Assembly: GCA_902775375.1 (NCBI GenBank)
Contig: CACYLU010000008.1
Location: forward strand, 62,001 to 126,000
Reading direction: 5' to 3'
Length of the DNA stretch: 64,000 nt
Origin: an uncultured Bacteroidales bacterium
GTDB taxonomy: Bacteria; Bacteroidota; Bacteroidia; Bacteroidales; Bacteroidaceae
Part shown: positions 9,981 to 22,684 of the stretch, piece after piece
Layout of the letters: each line of letters starts with the position of its first letter
Position numbering within the stretch: position 1 is the stretch's first letter
Program-made: the position numbers and the translations under genes
Notes under the pieces: model-generated
What the model saw: only the letters and a program-made list of their open reading frames with translations
Told to the model about the DNA's origin: nothing
The model's database searches: none

Positions 9981-12900
9981 TTATTCACCAAATGCAGCAT
10001 CATCCAAATGACGAGATGAGGTTTCCTCTCCATCATAGTCAAGTACTGTGCGTTTATTTGCCTGAATACGTTCATATTCCTCTTTAGAGCCAACTATAAT
10101 CTTGTCAAACTCACGCTGACCTGTTCCAGCAGGAATCAAGTGACCACAGATCACATTTTCCTTCATGCCTTCCAGATAATCGGTCTTGCCGTTGATAGCT
10201 GCCTCATTGAGAACCTTGGTAGTTTCCTGGAATGATGCAGCAGACATAAAGCTCTTGGTCTGCAAAGCAGCACGGGTGATACCCTGCAATATTTGGGTTG
10301 AAGTAGCAGGGATAGCCTCACGCACCTTCACCAGCTTCATATCACGACGTTTCAACATACTGTTTTCATCACGTAGTTTACGAGCAGTGACAATCTGACC
10401 TGCATGCATAGTCTGAGAATCGCCAGCGTCTACTACCACCTTCTTGCCCCAGATACGGTCGTTTTCATCTTGGAAGTCAAGCTTATCGACAATCTGCTGC
10501 TCCAGGAAGCGAGTATCACCAGGTTCGTCAATCTGTACCTTACGCATCATCTGACGTACGATGATTTCAAAGTGTTTGTCGTTGATCTTCACACCCTGAA
10601 GACGATACACATCCTGCACCTCGTTTACTATATATTCCTGCACTGCAGTCGGGCCTTTGATGGCTAAGATGTCAGTTGGAGTAACTTCACCATCAGACAG
10701 CGGAGTACCTGCACGTACGTAGTCGTTCTCCTGCACCAAAATCTGCTTAGAAAGTGGAACCAAATACTTCTTAACATCACCTGCCTTAGAGGTAACTATA
10801 ATCTCACGATTACCACGTTTTGGTTTTCCCATGGTTATCTCACCATCGATTTCAGATACCACTGCAGGATTTGACGGACTGCGAGCCTCAAACAATTCGG
10901 TTACGCGTGGCAGACCACCCGTGATATCACCAGCCTTACTTACGGCACGTGGGATCTTCACCAGCACATCGCCTGTCTTGACATCCTGTCCGTCCTCTAC
11001 CACTACGTGGCCACCTACAGGCAGGTTATAAGTACGAATCAGTTCGCCATCCTCACCATAAATACCTACAACAGGAACCTTAGTCCTATCTTTTGATTCT
11101 ATGATAATAGACTCACTCAAACCTGTCGAATCATCAGTCTCTACAGTGTAAGTGACATTTACAATCATATCCTCAAACTTCAACTTACCAGCTGCTTCAG
11201 TGATGATTACGGCGTTGAATGGATCCCAGCGGGCAATCAACTTACCTTTCTCTGCCGTTTCACCCTCATTAGCAAACAAGGTAGAACCATAAGGCACATT
11301 ATGTGATGAAAGAACAATACCTGTATTGACATCAACGAAACGCACTTCTGCCAAGCGGCTTACTACAATCTTGGTAGCCTCGCCAGCTTCGTTAACGGCA
11401 TCAACGGTACGCAACTCCTCAAATTCCAGTTTAGACTTGTTCTTAGCTACAATACTTGCGTTGGCAGCTATGTTAGCAGCAGTACCACCAGCATGGAAGG
11501 TACGCAATGTTAACTGTGTACCAGGCTCACCGATAGCCTGTGCAGCAATGACACCCACTGCCTCACCCTTATGAACCATACGGCTGGTTGCCAGGTTACG
11601 TCCATAGCACTTTGCACAAACACCATGCTTAGATTCACAAGTGAGCACTGAACGGATCTCAACACTCTCAATTGGAGAATCTTCAATCTCTTGCGCCTTC
11701 TCCTCGGTGATTTCCTCACCAGCAGCCACGATCAAATTGCCTGTAGTTGGGTTAATCACATCGTGTACTGACACGCGACCCAATATACGCTCATACAATG
11801 TAGCTACCACTTCATCGTTATTCTTTATAGCTGTACAAACCAGACCACGCAAAGTTCCACAGTCTTCTTCGTTGATGATGACATCATGTGAAACATCCAC
11901 CAGACGACGAGTCAAGTAACCAGCATCGGCAGTCTTCAATGCAGTATCGGCCAAACCCTTACGAGCACCGTGGGTAGAGATAAAGTACTCCAGCACAGAA
12001 AGGCCTTCCTTGAAATTAGAAAGAATTGGGTTCTCAATGATCTGACCACCCTCGGCACCTGCTTTCTGAGGCTTTGCCATCAGACCACGCATACCAGAGA
12101 GCTGACGAATCTGTTCCTTAGAACCACGGGCACCAGAATCCAACATCATGAACACTGAGTTGAAACCATCCTTGTCATTCGACAACGTCTTCATCAGGAT
12201 GTTCGACAATTCAGAGTTAACATGTGTCCATATATCAATTACCTGATTGTAACGCTCATTGTTGGTGATGAAGCCCATGTTGTAGTTGTTGATGACCTGC
12301 TCAACTTCCTCATAACCTCTGTTGACCAGTTTCTCTTTCTCCTCTGGGATAATGATATCACCCAAGTTGAAAGACAAACCACCCCTGAATGCCATATAAT
12401 AACCCATGTTCTTAATGCCATCCAAGAACTCGCAAGCCTTAGTAACACCACAAACCTCTATCACATGACTGATAATGTCACGTAGGGACTTCTTAGATAT
12501 AACAGTATTAACGTAACCTGCCTCATCAGGAACAATCTGATTAACCATAACACGGCCTACAGAAGTTTCCTTCATAAGTTTCTTGACTACTTTACCATCT
12601 TCATCTACATCATTCACTACTACATTGATGATAGCGTGAATATCACATTTCTTTTCATTGTATGCGATGATTGCCTCTTCTGGGCCATAGAATGTCAAGC
12701 CTTCACCCTTAGCGCCTTTACGCAATTTAGTGATATAATAAAGGCCCAACACCATATCTTGTGATGGAACGGTAATAGGTGCGCCATTGGCAGGGTTCAG
12801 GATATTGTGAGGTTCCAACATTAACAACTGAGCTTCCAAGATAGCCTCATTACTCAAAGGCAAGTGAACAGCCATCTGGTCACCATCAAAGTCGGCATTA

Positions 12901-14303
12901 AATGCAGTACATGCCAATGGATGCAACTGAATAGCCTTACCTTCGATCATCTTAGGTTGGAATGCCTGAATACCCAAACGGTGCAATGTAGGAGCACGGT
13001 TTAGCAAAACTGGATGGCCCTTCATCACATGTTCTAGAATATCGAAAATGATAGGTTCTTTACGATCTACAATCTTCTTGGCACTCTTGACTGTCTTGAC
13101 AACACCTCTTTCAATCAACTTGCGAATGATAAATGGTTTGTAAAGTTCGGCAGCCATCAACTTTGGCAAACCGCACTCGCCCATCTTCAACTCTGGACCT
13201 ACGACGATCACTGAACGTGCAGAATAGTCAACACGTTTACCCAGCAGGTTCTGACGGAAGCGACCTACCTTACCCTTTAAGCTATCTGACAGTGATTTAA
13301 GTGGTCGGTTAGACTCAGACTTAACAGCACTTGCTTTACGAGAGTTATCAAACAAAGAGTCAACAGCCTCCTGCAGCATACGCTTTTCGTTACGCAGAAT
13401 TACTTCAGGAGCCTTGATTTCCATTAGTCTCTTAAGACGGTTGTTACGTATAATAACACGACGATACAAATCGTTCAAGTCGGAAGTGGCAAAACGGCCA
13501 CCATCCAATGGAACCAATGGGCGTAACTCTGGAGGAGTCACAGGGATGATCTTCATAATCATCCACTCTGGTTTATTGATACCTTTAGATGCACGGAAAG
13601 ACTCAACTACCTGGAGGCGTTTCAATGCCTCTGCTTTGCGCTGCTGAGAAGAATCAGTCTCAGCACGATTACGCAACTCGTATGAGAGTGCATCAAGGTC
13701 AAGACGAGCCAACATATCATAGACAGCCTCAGCACCCATCTTGGCAATAAATTTATTAGGATCGGAGTCATCCAGATACTTATTGTCGCTTGGCAGTTTA
13801 TCAAGCAAATCTACATACTCTGTTTCCTCTAACAAATCATATTGCTGCACCTGGCCTTCCAATACACCTGGCTGGATGACCACATATCTCTCATAATAGA
13901 TAATAGAGTCGAGTTTCTTAGTAGGCATCCCCAGAAGATAGCCAATCTTATTAGGAAGAGAGCGGAAATACCAAATATGTGCCACAGGCACTACCAGCGC
14001 GATATGTCCGCAACGCTCACGGCGAACCTTCTTCTCAGTAACCTCAACACCGCAACGATCACATACAATGCCTTTGTAACGGATGCGTTTATACTTTCCG
14101 CAATAGCATTCGTAATCTTTGGTAGGGCCAAAGATACGCTCACAGAACAAACCATCGCGTTCAGGCTTGTATGTACGGTAGTTAATGGTCTCAGGTTTTA
14201 AAACCTCACCGTATGAATTCTCCAAGATTTCTTCAGGAGATGCTAATCCTATTGTTATCTTTGAGAAACTATTCTTTACCTTATTCTCTTTTCTAAAAGC
14301 CAT
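9981..14303 (-). CDS. rpoC: RNA polymerase beta' subunit
   Basis: This 1440-residue, full-length beta' subunit has an N-terminal zinc finger with cysteines in [19 protein letters not shown]. The catalytic loop [16 protein letters not shown] supplies the three Asp that bind the active-site Mg2+. The second Zn site is in CTAIKNNDE to [10 protein letters not shown], and the bridge/trigger-loop region is in [16 protein letters not shown]. It forms the clamp and half of the catalytic centre of RNA polymerase. The gene starts 34 bp after rpoB and ends with a hairpin at 9931-9963. Confidence 0.99.
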   Translation of the reverse strand: MAFRKENKVKNSFSKITIGLASPEEILENSYGEVLKPETINYRTYKPERDGLFCERIFGPTKDYECYCGKYKRIRYKGIVCDRCGVEVTEKKVRRERCGHIALVVPVAHIWYFRSLPNKIGYLLGMPTKKLDSIIYYERYVVIQPGVLEGQVQQYDLLEETEYVDLLDKLPSDNKYLDDSDPNKFIAKMGAEAVYDMLARLDLDALSYELRNRAETDSSQQRKAEALKRLQVVESFRASKGINKPEWMIMKIIPVTPPELRPLVPLDGGRFATSDLNDLYRRVIIRNNRLKRLMEIKAPEVILRNEKRMLQEAVDSLFDNSRKASAVKSESNRPLKSLSDSLKGKVGRFRQNLLGKRVDYSARSVIVVGPELKMGECGLPKLMAAELYKPFIIRKLIERGVVKTVKSAKKIVDRKEPIIFDILEHVMKGHPVLLNRAPTLHRLGIQAFQPKMIEGKAIQLHPLACTAFNADFDGDQMAVHLPLSNEAILEAQLLMLEPHNILNPANGAPITVPSQDMVLGLYYITKLRKGAKGEGLTFYGPEEAIIAYNEKKCDIHAIINVVVNDVDEDGKVVKKLMKETSVGRVMVNQIVPDEAGYVNTVISKKSLRDIISHVIEVCGVTKACEFLDGIKNMGYYMAFRGGLSFNLGDIIIPEEKEKLVNRGYEEVEQVINNYNMGFITNNERYNQVIDIWTHVNSELSNILMKTLSNDKDGFNSVFMMLDSGARGSKEQIRQLSGMRGLMAKPQKAGAEGGQIIENPILSNFKEGLSVLEYFISTHGARKGLADTALKTADAGYLTRRLVDVSHDVIINEEDCGTLRGLVCTAIKNNDEVVATLYERILGRVSVHDVINPTTGNLIVAAGEEITEEKAQEIEDSPIESVEIRSVLTCESKHGVCAKCYGRNLATSRMVHKGEAVGVIAAQAIGEPGTQLTLRTFHAGGTAANIAANASIVAKNKSKLEFEELRTVDAVNEAGEATKIVVSRLAEVRFVDVNTGIVLSSHNVPYGSTLFANEGETAEKGKLIARWDPFNAVIITEAAGKLKFEDMIVNVTYTVETDDSTGLSESIIIESKDRTKVPVVGIYGEDGELIRTYNLPVGGHVVVEDGQDVKTGDVLVKIPRAVSKAGDITGGLPRVTELFEARSPSNPAVVSEIDGEITMGKPKRGNREIIVTSKAGDVKKYLVPLSKQILVQENDYVRAGTPLSDGEVTPTDILAIKGPTAVQEYIVNEVQDVYRLQGVKINDKHFEIIVRQMMRKVQIDEPGDTRFLEQQIVDKLDFQDENDRIWGKKVVVDAGDSQTMHAGQIVTARKLRDENSMLKRRDMKLVKVREAIPATSTQILQGITRAALQTKSFMSAASFQETTKVLNEAAINGKTDYLEGMKENVICGHLIPAGTGQREFDKIIVGSKEEYERIQANKRTVLDYDGEETSSRHLDDAAFGE

Positions 14304-14337
14304 ATATTATAGAATATTGATCGTTGACTATGATTTA

Positions 14338-17300
14338 TTACTCAAGATGAAGACTCAGACCTAAGCCTTTCAATTCGTGCATCAGCACATTGAATGACTC
14401 AGGAATACCAGGAGCAGGCATTGGCTCACCCTTGACAATGGCCTCATAAGCCTTTGAACGGCCTACTACATCATCTGACTTAATGGTGAGGATTTCCTGC
14501 AGGATATGAGCTGCGCCAAATGCTTCGAGCGCCCATACCTCCATTTCACCAAAGCGCTGACCACCGAACTGTGCCTTACCACCCAAAGGTTGTTGGGTAA
14601 TAAGTGAATACGGGCCAATAGAACGAGCATGCATCTTGTCGTCAACCATGTGACCTAACTTCAACATATAAGTCACACCTACTGTCGCTTTCTGCTCAAA
14701 TGGTTCACCAGTTTCACCATCGTACAAGGTGGTAGAGCCAAAACGTGGCAAACCTGCTTTGTCTGTCCACTCGTTGAGGTCATCAATAGAGGCACCATCG
14801 AAAATAGGAGTTGCAAACTTAACGCCCAGTTTTCTACCTGCACGTCCCAAAACAGCTTCCAAAATCTGACCGATGTTCATACGTGAAGGCACACCCAATG
14901 GGTTCAAACAAATATCCACTGGAGTTCCATCTTCAAGGAATGGCATATCTTCCTGACGAACTACGCGTGACACAATACCCTTGTTACCATGACGTCCAGA
15001 CATCTTGTCACCAACGCCAATTTTACGTTTCTTAGCAATATAAACCTTAGCCAACTTGATAATGCCAGAAGGCAATTCATCACCGATGGTAATATTGAAT
15101 TTCTCACGACGCAATACTGCATCAGCTTCCTTATACTTCTTGATATAATTCATTACCAATGCACGTATAAGAGAGTTCACATGTTCATCATTGGTCCAAC
15201 CACTCAACTGAATGGCATTAAAATCCATATTAGCAAATGTAGCAGCAGTGAACTTAGCACCCTTAGCCACTACTTCTGCATCCATGAAGTCCTTAACACC
15301 TTCTGAAGTATAATCAGCTGTGAGGACAAGCAGTTTCTCTACCAATATCTTGCGAAGTTCTCCTACTTGTTCTTCAAACTTCTTATCAATCTTCTCCAGC
15401 AGTACCTTATCAGACTGTTTAGCTGAACGGTCTTTTATGGCGCGAGAATACAAATGAGTCTTTATTACAACACCCTTCAAGGATGGGTTAGCCTTCAATG
15501 AAGCATCTTTTACGTCACCTGCTTTATCACCAAAAATAGCACGCAAAAGTTTCTCTTCTGGAGAAGGATCAGATTCACCCTTAGGAGTAATCTTACCAAT
15601 CAAGATATCTCCTGGTTCTACATGAGCACCTACACGAATGATACCTCTTTCATCCAAATCCTTAGTAGCTTCCTCGCTCACATTAGGTATATCAGATGTC
15701 AGTTCTTCCAAGCCTCGTTTAGTTTCACGCACCTCCAATGCATATTCATCTACATGCACTGAAGTCATAATATCCCAACGAACAATACGCTCATTCAGAA
15801 CAATAGCATCCTCGTAGTTATAACCCTTCCAAGGAATGTAAGCCACCAACAGGTTCTTACCCAATGCCAATTCGCCATCAGCAGTAGAATAACCTTCCGT
15901 TAATATCTGTCCTTTCTTAACTCGCTCACCTGCTTCACAAACAGGACGAAGGTCAATAGTCATGCCCTGGTTAGTACGATGCCACTTTGGAATCTCGTAT
16001 TCAACCACAGCAGGATCAAAACTAACAAATTCTTCATCCTCTGTCCGGTCATAACGGATACGAATAGTTGTTGCATCAACAAACTCTACTACGCCGTCAC
16101 CTTCTGCAGCAATCTGTGTACGAGAATCGCGTGCCAACTGACGTTCAATGCCAGTACCGACAATTGGAGACTCCGTACGCAGCAAAGGTACAGCCTGACG
16201 CATCATGTTAGAACCCATCAATGCTCGGTTAGCATCATCATGTTCAAGGAACGGAATCAGTGCAGCAGCAATAGAGGCAATCTGCTGCGGAGAAACATCC
16301 ATGTAATCTACCTGATCAGGTGAAACTACAGGGAAGTCAGCATCCTGACGAGCATGGATTCTATCGCCAATGAAGTTGCCTTCATCATCCAGAGGAGCAT
16401 TGCCCTGAGCAATGATCTTTTCTTCTTCTTCCTCAGCTGTAAGATACAGCAGGTCATCTGGATTAAGATCCACCTTACCATTCTCTACCTTACGATATGG
16501 AGTCTCAATAAATCCTAAATCATTAATCTTTGCAAACACGCAGAGAGATGAAATCAATCCGATGTTAGGACCTTCAGGAGTCTCAATTGGGCAAAGACGA
16601 CCATAATGAGTATAGTGTACGTCACGCACCTCGAAACCAGCACGGTCTCTTGACAAACCACCAGGACCGAGAGCAGACATACGACGCTTGTGGGTAATCT
16701 CAGCCAACGGGTTAGTCTGGTCCATAAACTGTGAAAGTGCATTAGTCCCAAAGAATGAGTTAATGACGGAAGAAATAGTCTTCGCATTAATCAAGTCTGT
16801 TGGAGTAAATACTTCATTGTCGCGTACATTCATTCTTTCACGAATAGTACGTGCCATACGGGCCAGACCTATAGAGAATTGATTAGACAATTGCTCACCC
16901 ACCGTACGAACACGACGGTTACTCAGGTGGTCAATGTCATCAACATCTGCCTTTGAGTTAATCAGTTCTACAAGATAATTGATAATCTCAATAATGTCTT
17001 CCTTCGTCAATACTCTTACATCAGGGTCTGTAGAAAGATTCAACTTCTTGTTGATACGATAACGGCCCACGTCACCCAAGTCATACCTCTTTTCTGAGAA
17101 GAACAAACTATTGATTACTTCTCTCGCGGTAGCGTCATCAGCAGGATCTGCATTACGCAACTGACGATAAATATAAAGTACAGCTTCCTTTTCAGAATTA
17201 CTTGGATCTTTCTGAAGGGTATTATATATAATGGAGAAATCAGACTGATTAGCTTCCTCTTTGTGCACGAGAATATTCTGCACGCCAGAGTCAAGAATAA

Positions 17301-18147
17301 TCTCTATGTGCTTATCTTCAATCACAGTCTCACGATCGATTACGACTTCGTTACGTTCGATAGAAACCACTTCACCAGTATCTTCGTCAACAAAATCTTC
17401 AATCCAAGACTTCAGCACACGGGCAGCTAATTTACGTCCTTTGATTTTCTCAAGATTCTTCTTGTTTACCTTCACTTCTTCAGCTAAGTTGAAAATCTCA
17501 AGGATATCCTTGTCACTTTCAAAACCGATAGCACGTAAAAGTGTTGTTACAGGCAATTTCTTCTTACGGTCGATGTAGGCATACATCACATTGTTTATAT
17601 CCGTCGCAAATTCAATCCAAGAGCCCTTGAAAGGAATAATACGTGCAGAATAAAGTTTAGTACCATTAGCATGTACGCTCTGTCCGAAGAAGACACCTGG
17701 TGAACGGTGGAGCTGAGAAACAACCACACGTTCGGCACCGTTGATTACAAAGGTAGCCTGCGGTGTCATATATGGGATTGTACCAAGATACACGTCCTGA
17801 ATAACGGTATCAAAGTCTTCGTGGTCTGGGTCTGTGCAGTACAGTTTAAGTTTCGCCTTCAAAGGAACACTGTACGTAAGTCCACGTTCTATACACTCCT
17901 GTATAGAATAACGAGGTGGATCAATGTAGTAGTCCAGGAACTCAAGGACGAAGTTATTTCTTGTATCAGCGATGGGGAAGTTCTCTGCAAATACTTTATA
18001 CAAGCCCTCTTTTTTACGTTTTTCTGTAGGGGTATCAAGTTGTAGAAAGTCTTTGAATGACTTCAATTGAACGTCCAAGAAATCAGGATATTCGAGTGGA
18101 TTCTTGGCAGTAGCAAAATTTATTCTTTGGTTTACTGTTGAAGACAT
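14338..18147 (-). CDS. rpoB: RNA polymerase beta subunit
   Basis: This 1269-residue, full-length beta subunit starts [12 protein letters not shown]. Recognisable blocks include the rifampicin-pocket region ([19 protein letters not shown], then [19 protein letters not shown]). The C-terminal part contains [13 protein letters not shown] and [18 protein letters not shown]. The rifampicin-cluster residues D-Q-N, H, R and S appear wild type, so the sequence does not suggest rifampicin resistance. It is separated from rplL by 109 bp that hold a terminator-like hairpin, and is followed by rpoC. Confidence 0.99.
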   Translation of the reverse strand: MSSTVNQRINFATAKNPLEYPDFLDVQLKSFKDFLQLDTPTEKRKKEGLYKVFAENFPIADTRNNFVLEFLDYYIDPPRYSIQECIERGLTYSVPLKAKLKLYCTDPDHEDFDTVIQDVYLGTIPYMTPQATFVINGAERVVVSQLHRSPGVFFGQSVHANGTKLYSARIIPFKGSWIEFATDINNVMYAYIDRKKKLPVTTLLRAIGFESDKDILEIFNLAEEVKVNKKNLEKIKGRKLAARVLKSWIEDFVDEDTGEVVSIERNEVVIDRETVIEDKHIEIILDSGVQNILVHKEEANQSDFSIIYNTLQKDPSNSEKEAVLYIYRQLRNADPADDATAREVINSLFFSEKRYDLGDVGRYRINKKLNLSTDPDVRVLTKEDIIEIINYLVELINSKADVDDIDHLSNRRVRTVGEQLSNQFSIGLARMARTIRERMNVRDNEVFTPTDLINAKTISSVINSFFGTNALSQFMDQTNPLAEITHKRRMSALGPGGLSRDRAGFEVRDVHYTHYGRLCPIETPEGPNIGLISSLCVFAKINDLGFIETPYRKVENGKVDLNPDDLLYLTAEEEEEKIIAQGNAPLDDEGNFIGDRIHARQDADFPVVSPDQVDYMDVSPQQIASIAAALIPFLEHDDANRALMGSNMMRQAVPLLRTESPIVGTGIERQLARDSRTQIAAEGDGVVEFVDATTIRIRYDRTEDEEFVSFDPAVVEYEIPKWHRTNQGMTIDLRPVCEAGERVKKGQILTEGYSTADGELALGKNLLVAYIPWKGYNYEDAIVLNERIVRWDIMTSVHVDEYALEVRETKRGLEELTSDIPNVSEEATKDLDERGIIRVGAHVEPGDILIGKITPKGESDPSPEEKLLRAIFGDKAGDVKDASLKANPSLKGVVIKTHLYSRAIKDRSAKQSDKVLLEKIDKKFEEQVGELRKILVEKLLVLTADYTSEGVKDFMDAEVVAKGAKFTAATFANMDFNAIQLSGWTNDEHVNSLIRALVMNYIKKYKEADAVLRREKFNITIGDELPSGIIKLAKVYIAKKRKIGVGDKMSGRHGNKGIVSRVVRQEDMPFLEDGTPVDICLNPLGVPSRMNIGQILEAVLGRAGRKLGVKFATPIFDGASIDDLNEWTDKAGLPRFGSTTLYDGETGEPFEQKATVGVTYMLKLGHMVDDKMHARSIGPYSLITQQPLGGKAQFGGQRFGEMEVWALEAFGAAHILQEILTIKSDDVVGRSKAYEAIVKGEPMPAPGIPESFNVLMHELKGLGLSLHLE

Positions 18148-18192
18148 CTGAAAAAAGGATTAGTAGAACTTATAAAAATAAAGACACAAAAA

Positions 18193-18230
18193 GGTTAAGA
18201 ACCCTTTAAAGCTGGAAAGGGTTCCTAACC
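18193..18230 (-). terminator. Probable attenuator between rplL and rpoB
   Basis: On the minus strand a 15-bp inverted repeat with one mismatch (GGTTAGGAACCCTTT pairing with AAAGGGTTCTTAACC) is followed directly by TTTTTGTGTC. It has the form of an intrinsic terminator lying between two genes expected to be cotranscribed. Partial termination here would lower rpoBC relative to ribosomal protein transcripts, as known for the E. coli rplL-rpoB attenuator. A second small hairpin (18235-18247) precedes it. Confidence 0.75.
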
Positions 18231-18256
18231 GTCACCTGTTTTACAGGCTTTTTTTG

Positions 18257-18634
18257 TTACTTAAGTTCAACTTCAGCACCTGCGCCCTCAAGAGCAGCCT
18301 TCAGTGCTTCAGCCTCCTCCTTAGATGCGCCTTCCTTTACAGTACTTGGAGCAGCGTCAACCAGATCCTTAGCTTCCTTCAAGCCAAGACCGCAAGCTTC
18401 CTTAACAGCCTTTACAACCTGAAGCTTAGCAGCACCTGCACTCTTCAGTACAACATCAAATGAGGTCTTCTCCTCAGCAGCAGCAGCGGCGCCACCAGCA
18501 GCAGGAGCAGCAACAGCAACAGCTGCAGCAGCAGGTTCAATACCATATTCTTCTTTCAGAATAGTTGCAAGTTCATTAACTTCCTTAACTGTCAAGTTAA
18601 CCAATTGTTCAGCGATAGCTTTTAAATCTGCCAT
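18257..18634 (-). CDS. rplL: 50S ribosomal protein L7/L12 (bL12)
   Basis: This 125-residue protein has the N-terminal dimerisation helix ([20 protein letters not shown]), an Ala/Gly-rich flexible hinge (about residues 36-52), and a C-terminal factor-binding domain ([20 protein letters not shown] to the end). It forms the ribosomal stalk that recruits EF-Tu and EF-G. It lies 75 bp after rplJ and just before the rpoB attenuator. Confidence 0.98.
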   Translation of the reverse strand: MADLKAIAEQLVNLTVKEVNELATILKEEYGIEPAAAAVAVAAPAAGGAAAAAEEKTSFDVVLKSAGAAKLQVVKAVKEACGLGLKEAKDLVDAAPSTVKEGASKEEAEALKAALEGAGAEVELK

Positions 18635-18709
18635 TTTAGTATAATTTAAATTGTTTATTACTTAGTTATTAAATATGATTTGATGGAAGATGACAATCCA
18701 TCGGTTGTA

Positions 18710-19231
18710 TTAAGCTTCAGGACGCTCACCCAGTGTCTTCAAGACACCATGGATAGTACCAGCTCCACTCTGAAGTGCAGAGATGACGTTCTTCGCAGGA
18801 GACTGCAGCAGAGCCACGATTTCTGCGATAACCTCTTCCTTGCTCTTGATACTTGTAAGAGCATCCAGCTGATCAGCACCTACATAGAAGCCTTCCTCAG
18901 CATATGCACCCTTCAAAGCAGGAATACCATTCTTAGCTTTATCCTTCAGCAACTTAGCAGGGAGATTAGCCACTTCTGTGAAAATCACACCTGTTGTACC
19001 CTTTAAGCAGCTATAGAGAGGAGAATAATCACCTTCCAAACTCTCTAGTGCCTTGTGCAACAAAGAGTTCTTTACAACAACAAGTTTCACACCTGCTTTG
19101 AAGCACTCACGACGGAAATCACTGGTATCAGCAGCATTCATAGCCGTAGTGTCCACCAAATAGAAGTGAGGATATTCCTTCACGATAGCAGCGAGCTGCT
19201 CAATAATCTTACTTTTATCTTCTTTTCTCAT
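18710..19231 (-). CDS. rplJ: 50S ribosomal protein L10 (uL10)
   Basis: This 173-residue protein is the base of the ribosomal stalk. Conserved blocks are REDKSKIIEQLAAIVKEYPH, FRRECFKAGVKLVVVKNSLL and KGTTGVIFTEV. The C-terminal helix (LLQSPAKNVISALQSGAGTI) binds L7/L12 dimers. It starts 15 bp after rplA, so there is no room for an E. coli-type L10 leader directly in front. Autogenous regulation therefore cannot be read from the sequence. Confidence 0.98.
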   Translation of the reverse strand: MRKEDKSKIIEQLAAIVKEYPHFYLVDTTAMNAADTSDFRRECFKAGVKLVVVKNSLLHKALESLEGDYSPLYSCLKGTTGVIFTEVANLPAKLLKDKAKNGIPALKGAYAEEGFYVGADQLDALTSIKSKEEVIAEIVALLQSPAKNVISALQSGAGTIHGVLKTLGERPEA

Positions 19232-19246
19232 TTCAACCTCCGTTTA

Positions 19247-19948
19247 TTATTGAGCGTCCTCTACAGTCTTAGGATCTACCTTCACACCCTTGCTCATGGT
19301 GCTAGAAAGATAAATGCTCTTTACATATGTACCTTTAGCTGTAGTAGGCTTCAACTTAATCAGTGTGCGAACGAACTCCTGTGCATTCTGCGCAATCTTC
19401 TCAGGCGTGAAACTTACCTTTCCGATAGATGAGTGAACGATACCAGTCTTGTCAACTTTGAAGTCAATCTTACCCATCTTCACTTCTTTTACAGCCTTAG
19501 CAACATCCATTGTTACAGTACCACTCTTCGGGTTTGGCATCAGTCCACGAGGACCAAGAACGCGACCGAGAGGGCCTAACTTACCCATGCAAGATGGCAT
19601 CGTGATGATTACATCAACGTCAGTCCATCCGCCTTTTATCTTTTCGATATACTCGTCAAGACCTACATAATCAGCTCCAGCTTCTTGAGCAGCAGCTTCA
19701 GCATCTGGTGTACAGAGTACCAACACACGTGTCACCTTACCAGTACCGTTAGGGAGTGTCACCACGCCACGAACCATCTGGTTAGACTTTCTTGGGTCAA
19801 CACCCAAACGAACGTCTATATCTACTGATGCGTCAAACTTTGTAAAGGTCAATTCCTTTACCAAAGCTGATGCCTCAGCAAGAGAGTATGCTTTCCCTGC
19901 TTCAATTTTACCAGCAGCCAACTTTTGATTTTTTGTCAGTTTACTCAT
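19247..19948 (-). CDS. rplA: 50S ribosomal protein L1 (uL1)
   Basis: This 233-residue two-domain L1 has the conserved segments [39 protein letters not shown] and [10 protein letters not shown]. It forms the mobile L1 stalk at the E site. It lies between rplK (20 bp upstream) and rplJ (15 bp downstream) in the standard ribosomal order. Confidence 0.99.
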   Translation of the reverse strand: MSKLTKNQKLAAGKIEAGKAYSLAEASALVKELTFTKFDASVDIDVRLGVDPRKSNQMVRGVVTLPNGTGKVTRVLVLCTPDAEAAAQEAGADYVGLDEYIEKIKGGWTDVDVIITMPSCMGKLGPLGRVLGPRGLMPNPKSGTVTMDVAKAVKEVKMGKIDFKVDKTGIVHSSIGKVSFTPEKIAQNAQEFVRTLIKLKPTTAKGTYVKSIYLSSTMSKGVKVDPKTVEDAQ

Positions 19949-19968
19949 TCTAATTGAAGTTTATTAGT

Positions 19969-20409
19969 TTATTTAACCGGGAACTCCCCTGTTACAGTGA
20001 TACCCATACTTCTAGCTGTTCCAGCAACCATCTTCATAGCAGACTCAACAGTAAAGCAGTTCAAATCGACCAGCTTGTCCTCAGCAATAGCACGTACTTG
20101 ATCCCAAGTAACGCTTGCTACCTTGTTACGGTTAGGCTGTCCAGAACCACTCTTGAGCTTTGTTGCCTCAAGCAACTGTATAGCCACAGGAGGAGTCTTT
20201 ACTACAAAGTCATAAGACTTATCGGTGTAGTAAGTGATAATAACAGGAAGAACCTTACCTGCCTTATCCTGGGTCCTGGCGTTGAATGCTTTGCAGAAAT
20301 CCATAATATTGATTCCCTTAGAACCCAAGGCAGGTCCTACTGGAGGAGATGGATTTGCAGCGCCACCCTTAATCTGTAATTTGATTAGTCCAGCAACTTC
20401 TTTAGCCAT
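19969..20409 (-). CDS. rplK: 50S ribosomal protein L11 (uL11)
   Basis: This 146-residue L11 has an N-terminal domain with [20 protein letters not shown] and a C-terminal rRNA-binding domain ([20 protein letters not shown], ending [14 protein letters not shown]). It binds the GTPase-associated centre of 23S rRNA. It follows nusG after 64 bp and is cotranscribed with rplA. Confidence 0.99.
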   Translation of the reverse strand: MAKEVAGLIKLQIKGGAANPSPPVGPALGSKGINIMDFCKAFNARTQDKAGKVLPVIITYYTDKSYDFVVKTPPVAIQLLEATKLKSGSGQPNRNKVASVTWDQVRAIAEDKLVDLNCFTVESAMKMVAGTARSMGITVTGEFPVK

Positions 20410-20473
20410 TTCTAAATATATTAATTGATTTACAAAAAAAAGAACGATACAATCTCACAAAAATGATATTGCA

Positions 20474-21019
20474 TCACTCTTTGACAACTTGCATAAAGTC
20501 GAGTTCCAGAGGTGTTGACCTTCCGAAAATCTTTACCATAACCGTCAGCTTCCGCGTATCAGTGTTAATTTGTTCTACAGTTCCTGCAAAACCACTGAAT
20601 GGGCCGTAGTTTACCTTTACGGTATCGCCTATAACGTAAGGTATAGTGATCTCTTCAACACCCTCTTGCATCTCGTCAACTTTACCAAGGATGCGTTTTA
20701 CTTCGGATTCACGAAGAGGTGTTGGATGATCCATACCGCCCAAGAAGCCCAAAACATTAGGAGTATTTCTCAAATGATGAGGTACCTCACCAATTAAAGC
20801 TGCTTCCACGAGAACGTAACCAGGAAGATAACTTCTTTCCTTCATTACTTTTTTGCCATTCTTTAAATAGGCAACTTTTTCTGTGGGAATCAAAACCTGA
20901 GACACCAGATCAGAGCTAAGATTACCGTTTCTCAAATCAGCTTCGAGATACTCTTTTACCTTAGCTTCCTTACCGCTCACAGCACGTAATACGTACCATT
21001 TCTTAACAATCTCAGACAT
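20474..21019 (-). CDS. nusG: Transcription termination/antitermination factor NusG
   Basis: This 181-residue protein has an NGN domain (KWYVLRAVSGKEAKVKEYLE) and a C-terminal KOW motif (GDTVKVNYGPFSGFAGTVEQ). It binds the RNA polymerase clamp and couples transcription with termination and translation. It starts 14 bp after secE. A paralogous UpxY-type factor is unlikely because of the secE-rplK context. Confidence 0.97.
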   Translation of the reverse strand: MSEIVKKWYVLRAVSGKEAKVKEYLEADLRNGNLSSDLVSQVLIPTEKVAYLKNGKKVMKERSYLPGYVLVEAALIGEVPHHLRNTPNVLGFLGGMDHPTPLRESEVKRILGKVDEMQEGVEEITIPYVIGDTVKVNYGPFSGFAGTVEQINTDTRKLTVMVKIFGRSTPLELDFMQVVKE

Positions 21020-21033
21020 CGCTTAAAACAGTT

Positions 21034-21222
21034 TTACTGGGGATAAACAAACTCCATGATATTCTGGAAACAGAAGTCCATTACGAACACCACCAGCGCA
21101 ATAATCAGGGAAGCATATAATACAGCTACTGCACTGTTAGTCAATTCTGTATATGTCGGCCATGTCACTTTATGGACAAGCTCGTCATAAGTTTCTTTCA
21201 AATATGCAACTACTTTGTTCAT
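21034..21222 (-). CDS. secE: Preprotein translocase subunit SecE
   Basis: This 62-residue minimal SecE starts at the ATG at 21222 (MNKVVAYLKETYDELVHKVT). It has the amphipathic helix with KVTWPTYTELTNSAVAVL and a single transmembrane helix (VLYASLIIALVVFVMDFCF). It clamps SecY in the SecYEG channel. An in-frame upstream ATG at 21294 is rejected because it lies inside the tRNA-Trp gene. It lies between tRNA-Trp and nusG. Confidence 0.96.
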   Translation of the reverse strand: MNKVVAYLKETYDELVHKVTWPTYTELTNSAVAVLYASLIIALVVFVMDFCFQNIMEFVYPQ

Positions 21223-21236
21223 ATCATAAGTATTAG

Positions 21237-21309
21237 CACGGGAAGAGAGGCTCGAACTCCCGACCTTCGGTTTTGGAGACCGACATTCTACCAACTGAAC
21301 TATTCCCGT
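21237..21309 (-). tRNA. tRNA-Trp (CCA)
   Basis: This 73-nt cloverleaf has acceptor ACGGGAA/TTCCCGT with discriminator G, anticodon loop CTCCAAA (anticodon CCA) and TpsiC arm GGGAG-TTCGAGC-CTCTC. The CCA end is not encoded. It lies between tuf and secE, 14 bp upstream of the secE start, and is probably processed from the tuf-secE transcript. Confidence 0.96.
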
Positions 21310-21315
21310 GTATCA

Positions 21316-21346
21316 ACCAGTCCCCGGGACAAGCCCAAGGACTGGT
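21316..21346 (-). other. Stem-loop between tuf and tRNA-Trp
   Basis: An 8-bp perfect stem (ACCAGTCC with GGACTGGT) encloses a G/C-rich loop, 18 bp after the tuf stop and 6 bp before the tRNA. No U tract follows on the minus strand, so it looks more like an mRNA 3'-end or processing structure than a full terminator. Confidence 0.55.
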
Positions 21347-21364
21347 ATTTATTGGTTCAAGTGA

Positions 21365-22561
21365 TTAGTCTTCGTAAACCTCTGTGATCTGACCAGAACC
21401 TACTGTACGACCACCTTCGCGGATAGCGAAACGCAGACCTACATTCAGTGCAACTGGGTAAATCAGGTCAACAATAATCTCAACATTATCACCTGGCATT
21501 ACCATCTCAGTACCTTCTGGCAGAGAGATCTCACCAGTACAATCCATAGTACGAAGATAGAACTGAGGACGATAGTGGTTGTGGAATGGAGTGTGACGAC
21601 CACCTTCTTCTTTCTTCAGCACATAGATAGTAGCCTTGAACTTTGAATGTGGGTGAATCTGACCCGGATGGCAGAGAACCATACCGCGCTTGATCTCGTT
21701 CTTATCAACACCACGCAGCAACAGACCTACGTTATCACCAGCCTCACCGGTATCCAGCAACTTGCGGAACATTTCAACACCAGTTACAACTGACTTACGA
21801 TCTTCACCAAGACCCAGAATCTCAACTTCGTCACCTACCTTGATAACACCAGCTTCGATACGACCTGTAGCAACGGTACCACGACCTGTGATTGAGAAGA
21901 TATCCTCAACAGGCATCAAGAAAGGCTTATCAATATCACGTGGAGGCAGAGGAATCCAATTATCAACAGCATCCATCAGTTCCATAACCTTGTCTTCCCA
22001 CTTCTCAACACCATTCAGTGCACCCAGTGCAGAACCGAAGATGAAAGGAGTGTTTTCGCCATCGAAATCATAAGCTGACAACAGGTCGCGCATTTCCATT
22101 TCAACCAGCTCAAGCATTTCCTGATCCTCAACCTGATCGCACTTGTTTACAAATACAACCAAACGAGGAACGTTTACCTGACGAGCCAACAGAATGTGCT
22201 CGCGAGTCTGAGGCATAGGACCATCAGTAGCAGCAACTACGATGATAGCACCATCCATCTGAGCAGCACCAGTTACCATGTTCTTCACATAGTCGGCGTG
22301 TCCCGGGCAGTCAACGTGAGCATAGTGACGTTTAGCAGTCTCATACTCAACGTGAGCGGTGTTAATGGTAATACCGCGTTCCTTCTCTTCAGGAGCGTTG
22401 TCAATCTGATCGAAAGACTTAATCTTACCCTCGTTACCAGCTACTCGCTTTGACAGTACCAAAGTGATAGCAGCGGTCAGAGTGGTCTTACCGTGGTCAA
22501 CGTGACCAATTGTACCAATGTTAACATGCGGTTTGGTACGTTCGAATTTCTCTTTTGCCAT
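21365..22561 (-). CDS. tuf: Elongation factor Tu
   Basis: This 398-residue EF-Tu delivers aminoacyl-tRNA to the ribosome using GTP. G motifs are GHVDHGKT (P-loop), the switch I Thr in [18 protein letters not shown] and NKCD. Domains 2 and 3 are complete to GQITEVYED. It sits in the classical context of tRNA-Thr upstream and tRNA-Trp/secE/nusG downstream. Length and motifs are fully typical, and no second copy is in the window. Confidence 0.99.
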   Translation of the reverse strand: MAKEKFERTKPHVNIGTIGHVDHGKTTLTAAITLVLSKRVAGNEGKIKSFDQIDNAPEEKERGITINTAHVEYETAKRHYAHVDCPGHADYVKNMVTGAAQMDGAIIVVAATDGPMPQTREHILLARQVNVPRLVVFVNKCDQVEDQEMLELVEMEMRDLLSAYDFDGENTPFIFGSALGALNGVEKWEDKVMELMDAVDNWIPLPPRDIDKPFLMPVEDIFSITGRGTVATGRIEAGVIKVGDEVEILGLGEDRKSVVTGVEMFRKLLDTGEAGDNVGLLLRGVDKNEIKRGMVLCHPGQIHPHSKFKATIYVLKKEEGGRHTPFHNHYRPQFYLRTMDCTGEISLPEGTEMVMPGDNVEIIVDLIYPVALNVGLRFAIREGGRTVGSGQITEVYED

Positions 22562-22612
22562 AGCTTTTACTTTATTTATAATTTGATTAATAATCAGTTT
22601 CTAATTCATGTG

Positions 22613-22684
<72 letters not shown>

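Noticed and set aside
21223-21294. N-terminal extension of SecE
   Set aside because: The extra codons are the tRNA-Trp gene read through; the 62-residue form has the normal SecE N-terminus.
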